5,671 bases of DNA from positions 1 through 5,671 of the forward strand of contig SPCN01000158.1 of the NCBI GenBank assembly GCA_004525465.1, written 5' to 3'. Numbering within the stretch: position 1 is the stretch's first letter; each line of letters starts with the position of its first letter. The DNA comes from Chrysiogenales bacterium (lineage in GTDB: Bacteria > Acidobacteriota > Aminicenantia > UBA2199). The position numbers and the translations under genes are program-made. Shown here in pieces: positions 1 through 5,671 of the stretch. The notes under the pieces were generated by a model. The model saw only the letters and a program-made list of their open reading frames with translations, was not told the origin of the DNA and searched no databases.

Positions 1-36
1 CCAAATTCCAAATAAATTCCAAGTTCCAAATTCCAA
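1..36 (-). repeat. Degenerate 7-base tandem repeat, TTGGAAY units (minus strand)
   Basis: On the minus strand the units are TTGGAAT (36-30), TTGGAAC (29-23), TTGGAAT (22-16), a 4-base break TTAT (15-12), TTGGAAT (11-5) and TTGG (4-1). The array probably continues past the left edge. It lies in the intergenic stretch downstream of the efflux operon. The period is directly visible; the function is unknown. Confidence 0.85.
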
Positions 37-84
37 TGTTCAAAACAAAGGCGCTGTAAATGCAATAATTCTTCGTTTGAGTCA

Positions 85-138
85 TTGGTTCATTGGAAAT
101 TGGTGCTTTTTTGGTGCTTGGTGCTTGGGATTTGGAAT
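85..138 (+). repeat. Degenerate 7-base tandem repeat, TTGGNNN units (plus strand), inverted relative to block 1-36
   Basis: Plus-strand units are TTGGAAA (93-99), TTGGTGC (100-106), a 4-base break TTTT (107-110), TTGGTGC (111-117), TTGGTGC (118-124), TTGGGAT (125-131) and TTGGAAT (132-138). A looser TTGGTTCA precedes at 85-92. The block faces the TTGGAAY block at 1-36, giving inverted repeats such as a perfect 11-base match between 3-13 and 130-140. A transcript could fold across them, but no U-tract follows as expected of an intrinsic terminator. Confidence 0.8.
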
Positions 139-150
139 TTTATTCTTCCA

Positions 151-178
151 CCATCCGCCGTATGCCGTACACCGTAAA
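151..178 (-). repeat. Short 7-base tandem repeat, NNTACGG units (minus strand)
   Basis: Minus-strand units are TTTACGG (178-172), TGTACGG (171-165), CATACGG (164-158) and a diverged CGGATGG (157-151). The block lies 11 bases beyond the TAG of the gene relic. It has the same 7-base period as the two TTGG blocks but an unrelated unit. Its role is unknown. Confidence 0.65.
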
Positions 179-189
179 CCAAGCCCAGC

Positions 190-279
190 CTAGTATTCCT
201 GTGGTATATCCTGCAACTTGGCGAAGGTGAAAACCGGCCCATCCTTGCAGACAAAGTATTTACCTGCATTTCAGCAACG
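190..279 (-). pseudogene. 3' relic of a hydrogenase/sulfide-dehydrogenase type FAD/NAD(P)-binding subunit gene
   Basis: Starting at 270 on the minus strand, 26 codons read NAGKYFVCKDGPVFTF then AKLQDIPQEY and end in TAG (192-190). The core GKYFVCKDGPVFTF closely resembles the C-terminal iron-sulfur tail (KCGxGKCxRC...GKYxVCxDGPVFT) of HydG/HyhG/AsrB-like electron-transfer subunits of the ferredoxin-NADP reductase superfamily. Just upstream the same frame gives K-T-I-R-C, which may be a decayed KCGRC, and then an in-frame TGA (273-271) before the preserved part. No start codon or upstream body remains: the channel-gene stop at 289-287 lies immediately before. I therefore read it as the abandoned end of a gene truncated by rearrangement. 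The motif match is from memory and the segment is short, so chance resemblance is possible but unlikely given its family-typical end. Confidence 0.6.
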
Positions 280-286
280 AATCGTT

Positions 287-1465
287 TTAGTGCAGATACT
301 GGTTCAAAACGGCCAGGGCTCTGTTCCAATCCCTTTCCGCCTGGAGCAAACGAGTCATGCTGTCATAGTAAAGAGAGAGTTCCATTATATATTCAATTAA
401 AGATATTTCACCCTTGGCCAATGCTTTATCAAGAAATCCGGAACTGTCCAGTGACTGCATGGTTGAACGGTAATCCGAGGCTGACTTTTGCAAAGCGACC
501 GCTTGCGAGTGCCGGGTTTTCATCTGATAATAGATTTGGGCCCGCTGATCAGCTTCAATGCTCTGCCAGGCCAGGGAATTGGCCTTGGCAAGTGCAACAG
601 AATGCTTGTTTTCCCACAACGGCAGCGAGATCCCTGCCGTAAGCCCATGGAAACGCTCGCCTATTGTTTTTTCACTCATGTAGCCCAGGGAAATTCGCGG
701 CAGGCTCAATGCCTGGCTCAATTTTACCTGCTTTTGCAGGATCACGATTTCTTTCTTAAGCCATTGCAGGACAGGGTTTTTTTTCTCGGTTTGCCCATAC
801 CATTGTTCAAAGTCAACTGCCAGCGCCGGTGGCACGAATGAGCGGTCGTAAAATTCGATGGCCACACCGCCGTTGAGGCGGGACAATTCGCTCAACAGAG
901 TATCGCGTTCAATCTCGTTTGCTTCAACTTCCCGCTTGGCGTTCAGCAAGCTCAATTGCGCCTTGTTGAACTCCAAAATATTTGTTTCTCCCTTGTCGAA
1001 CCTGGCTTGAAAAGAAGTGGCGACCTGTTGGGCTCGGGCCAGGCGTTTGGCTAATTCATCATGCAGGGCATTGGCATGCACCAGGTCGATGCAGGTCAAA
1101 CGGGCCTCCAAAAGCAGGGCCTGCCGTTGTTTTTGGAAATCCCAGGCCAGTTGTTCATTGCGGGTAGCGGCGATATGCTTTTTGAAAAGATAGGCCGTGG
1201 GAAAATCAAGTGATTGCCTGATGCTGATGTCGTTACGCTTGCCGATCACGGGAAATGCCGTGGACAGGAAGTTGAATTCAACTTCGGGATCGGGCAGGCA
1301 GATGCCTACCAGATTCCCCAGCTTTTGGGCTTGCATCTGCTTCTGCAAAGCCCGCAAGGTCGTATTGTTTTGCTCAATCTGGGCCAGGACCCTGTCGATG
1401 CCGTCTTGAGCGTAAGTTAAAAAGTAAGCAGATGCGACAATGATTATTATCAATATTTTTTTCAT
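287..1465 (-). CDS. TolC-family outer-membrane efflux channel (CusC/CzcC type)
   Basis: Complete 392-residue outer-membrane efflux protein, the exit duct of the pump. The N-terminus MKKILIIIIVASAYFLTYAQ is a typical signal peptide with probable cleavage after Ala19. No lipobox cysteine is seen, so unlike E. coli CusC it is probably not a lipoprotein. Family features are LPDPEVEFNFL (57-67), SIRQSLDFPTAYLFKK (81-96), GISLPLWENKHSVALAKA (278-295), and two related helical repeats, one per half: FDKGETNILEFNKAQ (156-170) and LAKGEISLIEYIMELSLYYD (349-368). The latter match the internal duplication of this family. At 392 residues it is shorter than E. coli TolC or CusC (about 450-470) but near what I expect for compact Bacteroidota channels. 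The start is fixed by the signal peptide and by an ATGA overlap with the pump gene stop. It is the last gene of the operon; a gene relic follows its TAA at once. Confidence 0.95.
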   Translation of the reverse strand: MKKILIIIIVASAYFLTYAQDGIDRVLAQIEQNNTTLRALQKQMQAQKLGNLVGICLPDPEVEFNFLSTAFPVIGKRNDISIRQSLDFPTAYLFKKHIAATRNEQLAWDFQKQRQALLLEARLTCIDLVHANALHDELAKRLARAQQVATSFQARFDKGETNILEFNKAQLSLLNAKREVEANEIERDTLLSELSRLNGGVAIEFYDRSFVPPALAVDFEQWYGQTEKKNPVLQWLKKEIVILQKQVKLSQALSLPRISLGYMSEKTIGERFHGLTAGISLPLWENKHSVALAKANSLAWQSIEADQRAQIYYQMKTRHSQAVALQKSASDYRSTMQSLDSSGFLDKALAKGEISLIEYIMELSLYYDSMTRLLQAERDWNRALAVLNQYLH

Positions 1466-4400
1466 TTGTTCCTTGGTTTTAAGATGCCGCGGTTGTTAAG
1501 AATACTGTACATGACAGGCATGAAATAAATATTCAGCAAGGTTGAAGTGAGCAAACCACCCAAAATCACTTTAGCCATCGGACTTTGAATTTCATTTCCC
1601 GATAAGTTTCCCTTCATGGCCAGGGGAATCAATGCCAATGCCGATGTAAAAGCAGTCATCAAAATCGGATTGAGACGGTCGAGTGAACCCTTGATCACTG
1701 TTTCATGCACTTGAAATCCCTGCCATTGCATTTGCTGATAACTGGAAATCAAGAGGATACCATTTCGAGTGGCAATTCCAAAAAGTGTGATAAACCCGAT
1801 GATGGCGGGTATGCTCAAAGACCCGGCTGTGAAATAGACCGCAAATACTCCGCCGATCATAGCCAAAGGCAGATTCAGCAAGATTACGGCCGCCAGTTTG
1901 AAGTTTTTAAATTCCAGAAAAAGTAACATGAAAATAATCAGTATGGATAAAAGCGATGTCAGGAGCAGGGTTTGTGAGGCGCGGGTTTCACTCTCAAATT
2001 GTCCTCCATATTCAATACGATACCCTTTGGGCAAAGTGATTTTATCACTAATTATTTGCTGAATATCGGTAATGACACTTCGCAGGTCACGCCCGGACAC
2101 ATTGGCGGAAACAACAATCTTCCGTTGGACATTTTCCCGGCTGATGGTGCTGGGGCCGGCAACCGATACGATATCAGCCACATGCTCCAAGGGTACCACC
2201 TTGCCATCATGGGTTTCAATTAAAGCCGCACGAATGCCCTCAATCGATTCTGTATAGTCCTTGTTTAGCCGCAAGACAAGGTCGAAGCGCATCTGTCCTT
2301 CATAAATATCGGACACTTTTTCTCCAGCAAATGCCATATCCACAAATTCATTGAACTGTTGAATGGTAATTCCATAAGCAGCCAGCAGGCCGCGATGGGC
2401 ACGGATTTGAATCTGAGGAATTTCAATTTGTTGGTCTACGGCCACATCAACCAGTCCCGCCACATCCGCAAGCGAATTTTTAATTTCATTCCCCAGTTGG
2501 AACAGTCTATGTAAATCACTGCCGAAGATTTTTATGGCAATATTGGCCCGGGTTCCAGAAAGCATATGATCGATCCGATGCCCAAGTGGTTGCCCTACGG
2601 TGGAAGCAATGCCCGGTATACCGGCTAATTTGCCCCTGACATCAGCCATGAAAATATCTCGACTGCGATCTTTGACCGAGAAGTTTACATCTATTTCCGC
2701 ACTATTAACGGTTTGTGAATGTTCATCCAGTTCGCCCCGCCCGGTTCTTCTCGCTGTGCTTGCCACTTCGGGAATGGACAGCAATTCCGTTTCGACCAGA
2801 TTGCCCAAGCGGTTGCTCTCTTCGAGCGAGGTACCGGGCTTGCACACCACAGACAGTGTGAGTGAACCTTCATTGAATTCGGGCAGGAAACTGCGCCCCA
2901 TGGTTAAAAAAGCCCCAAGTGAAAGAATAAAGAGCCCCAGCGCTGAAAAGACGACAGTCCATTTGTGGCGCAGAGTCCAGGCCAGTGAATTTTCGTAATA
3001 ATAAGAGAGTCTGCCGGTAAACCAATTTTCTTTCTCGGTTTTTTTAAGAAAGTCTTCACTCGACAGGAACATCTTGCACAACACAGGGGTTAAGGTCATG
3101 GCCACGATAAGTGAAATAAACAAGGATACGACAAAAGCTATTCCCAGCGGTTTGAGCATACGACCTTCCATTCCGGAAAGAAAAAACAAGGGCAAAAAGG
3201 CCACAATAATGATCAGTGTCGCATTGAGGATCGAAGCACGTATTTCCTTGGATGCTTCATAGACAACGGTAAAAATCGAGCGGCGTTCCGCGGCGGGCAT
3301 TTGCAGGTTCTGCTTAAGTCTCTTGTAAACGTTTTCTACATCAATAATTGCATCATCGACCAGGGAGCCGATGGCAATTGCCATTCCTCCCAGACTCATG
3401 GTATTGATGTTCAGACCTAATTGTTTCAGCACGATGATCGAACCCAGCAGCGAAAGCGGCATGGCAATCAAGGAAATTAAAGTCGTGCGAAACCCGCCTA
3501 AAAATATGAAAAGAATGATGACAACGAAAATGGACCCCTCAATCAATGCATTCTTTACATTGCTGATTGAGGTTTCAATGAAATCCGCCTGACGAAATAT
3601 TTTTGTGTCCAGCTTCACATCAGGAGGCAATGTCTTTTGCAGGACGCTGAGATTGGCTTCGATCCGCCTTGTCAAATCCAAAGTGTTGGTGTTGGGCTGT
3701 TTGGAGACAGAAATAATGATGGCCGGTTTCGCATTCTCTGAGGCATAGCCCATTTTTATTGCGCCGGCGATCTTTATTTCGGCAACATCCCTGATGAGGA
3801 TTGCTTGGCCATTGCGTGATTTGATGTAAGAATTTCCCAGTGCTTCGAGATCCGCTGTGCGCGCCATGCCGCGTACTGCATATTCATTCCCGAATTGGCG
3901 TACGGCACCACCGGTCGAATTTTGGCTTATGCCCTTGCAAATTTCAGCCAGTTCACTCAGAGAAACGCCATAATATTTCATTTTTTGGGGGTCGGCCAAC
4001 ACCTGGTATTGCTTGTATTCACCACCGATAATGGTTACTTGCGAGACTCCACTGGTTGCCAGTAGCAGCGGTTTCACGTTCCATTCGGCGATGGTGCGCA
4101 ATGCCATCAGGTCGGTGTGCTCAGCCTGAATGCCGATAAAGAACATTTCCCCCATCACGCTGGATTGGGGAGCGAGCGCAGGCAGCCCGATACCCAATGG
4201 CATTTGTGAAGTAACGCTGATTAACTTTTCACTCACGATCTGCCGGGCTTTGAATATGTCGGTTCCCCAGTCAAACTCCACCCAGACAAATGAATAGCCC
4301 TGCGCAGAAGACGAACGCACGCGGCGCACATCTGTGGCCCCATTCACCGCAGTCTCGATTGGAAAGGTTACCAAACGTTCCACTTCTTCAGCAGCCATGC

Positions 4401-4563
4401 CGTGGGCATCGGTCATGACAACCACTGTCGGAGCTGTAAGATCGGGAAATACATCAACATCCATGTTCAACGCGATGTAGAAACCGACGACCATTACTGC
4501 CACGGTGCATAGAATAACCAAGAACTTGTTGTTTAAGGAAAACTTTATAATGCTATTTAACAT
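1462..4563 (-). CDS. Heavy-metal efflux RND pump, CusA/CzcA family, inner-membrane proton antiporter
   Basis: Complete 1033-residue pump, the normal length for the heavy-metal (HME) branch of the RND superfamily. It would export metal cations through the adaptor and outer-membrane channel, driven by proton influx. The layout is classical: TM1 at about 13-32, a periplasmic porter loop (about 33-340), TM2-6 (about 342-497), TM7 (about 534-552), a second porter loop (about 556-865) and TM8-12 (about 867-1019). Family landmarks are MDVDVFPDLTAPTV (34-47), the TM4 relay motif VDDAIIDVEN (402-411), FLPEFNEGSL (559-568), RIDHMLSGTRANIAIKIFG (663-681) and RNGILLIS in TM10 (933-940). The start MLNSIIKFSLNNKF fits the family. 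The 14 bases before it (4564-4577) are A-rich with no clear Shine-Dalgarno sequence. The stop overlaps the channel-gene start. VDD in TM4 differs from the VDA I recall for E. coli CusA, and the CusA copper-binding methionines appear absent, so a copper-specific name is not justified. Confidence 0.97.
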   Translation of the reverse strand: MLNSIIKFSLNNKFLVILCTVAVMVVGFYIALNMDVDVFPDLTAPTVVVMTDAHGMAAEEVERLVTFPIETAVNGATDVRRVRSSSAQGYSFVWVEFDWGTDIFKARQIVSEKLISVTSQMPLGIGLPALAPQSSVMGEMFFIGIQAEHTDLMALRTIAEWNVKPLLLATSGVSQVTIIGGEYKQYQVLADPQKMKYYGVSLSELAEICKGISQNSTGGAVRQFGNEYAVRGMARTADLEALGNSYIKSRNGQAILIRDVAEIKIAGAIKMGYASENAKPAIIISVSKQPNTNTLDLTRRIEANLSVLQKTLPPDVKLDTKIFRQADFIETSISNVKNALIEGSIFVVIILFIFLGGFRTTLISLIAMPLSLLGSIIVLKQLGLNINTMSLGGMAIAIGSLVDDAIIDVENVYKRLKQNLQMPAAERRSIFTVVYEASKEIRASILNATLIIIVAFLPLFFLSGMEGRMLKPLGIAFVVSLFISLIVAMTLTPVLCKMFLSSEDFLKKTEKENWFTGRLSYYYENSLAWTLRHKWTVVFSALGLFILSLGAFLTMGRSFLPEFNEGSLTLSVVCKPGTSLEESNRLGNLVETELLSIPEVASTARRTGRGELDEHSQTVNSAEIDVNFSVKDRSRDIFMADVRGKLAGIPGIASTVGQPLGHRIDHMLSGTRANIAIKIFGSDLHRLFQLGNEIKNSLADVAGLVDVAVDQQIEIPQIQIRAHRGLLAAYGITIQQFNEFVDMAFAGEKVSDIYEGQMRFDLVLRLNKDYTESIEGIRAALIETHDGKVVPLEHVADIVSVAGPSTISRENVQRKIVVSANVSGRDLRSVITDIQQIISDKITLPKGYRIEYGGQFESETRASQTLLLTSLLSILIIFMLLFLEFKNFKLAAVILLNLPLAMIGGVFAVYFTAGSLSIPAIIGFITLFGIATRNGILLISSYQQMQWQGFQVHETVIKGSLDRLNPILMTAFTSALALIPLAMKGNLSGNEIQSPMAKVILGGLLTSTLLNIYFMPVMYSILNNRGILKPRNK
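1470..1474 (-). promoter_or_regulatory. Shine-Dalgarno-like AAGGA before the channel gene
   Basis: The minus strand reads AAGGAACAAATGA, placing AAGGA four bases before the channel-gene ATG and inside the last codons of the pump gene. The spacing is short but usable. With the ATGA stop-start overlap it suggests that translation of the channel is coupled to that of the pump. No comparable motif precedes the pump gene, where the 14-base gap is only A-rich. The function is inferred. Confidence 0.5.
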
Positions 4564-4577
4564 GTTTTTTATTTTGC

Positions 4578-5671
4578 TTAATGAACATGGCCGGAATGAG
4601 CATCCAGGACTCCCGATGCCTGCGCTAACTTCACCCAGATCGCTCCTTTACTGACAAAGCGGTCATTTCTGTCGATTCCGGTTATGATTTCCGTTCTAAG
4701 TCCATCGCTTGCCCCAAGCGTCACTTCCCGTTTCTCGAAATTTTCGGGGTTGACTTGCAGATAAATAAAATACTTCCCCTGTTCTTCCAATATTGAGGTA
4801 TTGGGGATACTCAGCGCATTGGCATTGATCATAGTCTTGAGATACAATTCAACAAACCCTCCAGAAAGAAGCCCACCCTTGTTTTCGATCTGAATACTGA
4901 TGGGGATCAGATAATTATCATTGTTTACATTCCTTCCATATGAGAGAATTTTTCCGTTTAGCTGTTCAAGCGAATAGGTTTGATTGTCGTGAAGCGTACG
5001 GATCGTTGCTGATACGATAGAAGCCAATACCGGTGCATATTTTTGCTGAACATCGGCCCGGAGCAAGAGCGTGCGGTTCTGAGAGACAGTGACAATTGGC
5101 TGTCCGGCATTCACAAACTGACCATTATTTACGAAGATTTGCTTGATGAAACCAGCGAAAGGAGTGACCGCCCTTTGTCCTCCGCCACTAAAATTCCTGT
5201 TCAGATTATCAAATATCAGCTTGGCATTATCGTATTCATTTTTAGTCTTCAGAAAATCCTTCTCCGCTACAATTTTATCCTGGGCAAGATCTTTTGATCG
5301 TTCGTATTCGGCTTTGGCTCTCTGGTAATTGTTTTGCGCTTCCGAAAAGCGAACCGCCAAATTGTTTTCGGTTATTCCCCCAGCGGAAATCATGAACAGG
5401 CTCTGACCGGATGTAAGACTTTTTCCCTCAAGCACATCACCGTCAAACATGATCACACCATTGGCTTTGGCTGTGATGATCGCTTCGTCTCCTTGAGCCG
5501 AATGTATTTGCGCCGTGGTTTTAATAATCTGTCCGAACGCTCCCGCAAGTGGCAACTCGGTGGAAAAATCTACTTTCCAGGATTTTTCTTTTGTAAAAAC
5601 CACCGCTTGGGCATTGGCCATGGGTTCTCGATGCTTATTCAGGGCATCTGCTTCGGTTTTATAAATAGTGA
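4578..5671 (-). CDS. RND efflux periplasmic adaptor (membrane fusion protein, CusB/CzcB type), 5' end cut by window edge
   Basis: Adaptor of a tripartite metal efflux pump: it sits in the periplasm and joins the inner-membrane RND pump to the outer-membrane channel. The frame is open to the right edge (first whole codon at 5669), so the N-terminus, including any signal peptide or metal-binding domain, is not visible. The first in-window ATG, at 5621, is probably internal, because the 16 codons before it (TIYKTEADALNKHREP) read as ordinary protein. Numbering from that Met, the first half of the lipoyl-like barrel-sandwich domain is about 49-80 (ANGVIMFDGDVLEGKSLTSG). A charged helical hairpin spans about 86-143. 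The second lipoyl half is about 151-180 (AVTPFAGFIKQIFVNNGQFV). Beta-barrel and membrane-proximal domains follow at about 181-335. The protein ends in HSGHVH, a short His-rich tail like those of many metal-efflux adaptors. The TAA stop is 14 bases before the pump gene. The family is secure; the metal is unknown. Confidence 0.93.
   Translation of the reverse strand, partial: TIYKTEADALNKHREPMANAQAVVFTKEKSWKVDFSTELPLAGAFGQIIKTTAQIHSAQGDEAIITAKANGVIMFDGDVLEGKSLTSGQSLFMISAGGITENNLAVRFSEAQNNYQRAKAEYERSKDLAQDKIVAEKDFLKTKNEYDNAKLIFDNLNRNFSGGGQRAVTPFAGFIKQIFVNNGQFVNAGQPIVTVSQNRTLLLRADVQQKYAPVLASIVSATIRTLHDNQTYSLEQLNGKILSYGRNVNNDNYLIPISIQIENKGGLLSGGFVELYLKTMINANALSIPNTSILEEQGKYFIYLQVNPENFEKREVTLGASDGLRTEIITGIDRNDRFVSKGAIWVKLAQASGVLDAHSGHVH

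Noticed and set aside
1..140. Inverted TTGGAAT/ATTCCAA arms as an intrinsic terminator for the efflux operon
   Set aside because: The arms are AT-rich, far apart (over 80 bases of loop) and not followed by a T-tract in the direction of transcription, so a standard terminator cannot be supported.
1..178. Heptad repeats as a CRISPR array
   Set aside because: Units are 7 bases and back to back, with no unique spacers of constant length and no cas genes nearby.
271..273. In-frame TGA in the relic as a selenocysteine codon
   Set aside because: The reading frame has no start or gene body upstream and I see no SECIS-like hairpin immediately downstream; decay of a truncated gene is the simpler reading.
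90..329. 79-codon minus-strand open frame overlapping the channel-gene end and the intergenic repeats
   Set aside because: It runs through the relic in the wrong frame and into heptad repeats, shows no family resemblance, and its start lies inside the channel gene. The relic reads in another frame.
488..841. 117-codon plus-strand open frame inside the channel gene
   Set aside because: Antisense to a well-supported gene, with no recognisable domain; a shadow of the opposite-strand coding bias.
2600..2998. 132-codon plus-strand open frame inside the pump gene
   Set aside because: Serine- and arginine-rich antisense shadow of the pump's porter loop, with no domain resemblance.

Overview
The window is most likely from a member of the Bacteroidota, probably an anaerobe. 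The evidence is the family flavour of the three encoded proteins, A-rich gene starts with little Shine-Dalgarno signal, and intergenic DNA made of 7-base repeats. The taxonomic call is an inference from style, not from a marker gene.

About 95% of the window is one minus-strand operon for a tripartite heavy-metal efflux pump of the CusBAC/CzcBAC type. Reading along the minus strand (right to left), it starts with a periplasmic adaptor (membrane fusion protein) whose 5' end lies beyond the right edge (4578-5671). A complete 1033-residue inner-membrane RND pump follows after 14 bases (1462-4563). A complete 392-residue TolC-type outer-membrane channel follows with a 4-base ATGA overlap (287-1465). 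Together these form a proton-driven conduit from periplasm or inner membrane to the outside. The pump carries the VDDAIIDVEN form of the TM4 proton-relay motif. By my manual alignment it lacks the three methionines that bind copper in E. coli CusA, so the metal cannot be assigned. The operon promoter, and any metal sensor, lie outside the window.

The left 286 bases hold no intact gene. Directly after the channel-gene stop is a short broken relic (about 190-279, minus strand). It reads like the last 26 codons of a hydrogenase or sulfide-dehydrogenase type FAD/NAD(P)-binding subunit, preceded by an in-frame TGA. Beyond it are three blocks of degenerate 7-base tandem repeats (1-36, 85-138, 151-178), two of them in inverted orientation. 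I see no convincing intrinsic terminator, tRNA, rRNA, CRISPR array or insertion sequence.

The pump is a well-known system. The most unusual parts are the gene relic at the operon's downstream junction and the heptad repeats. I found no support for an undescribed multi-gene system.
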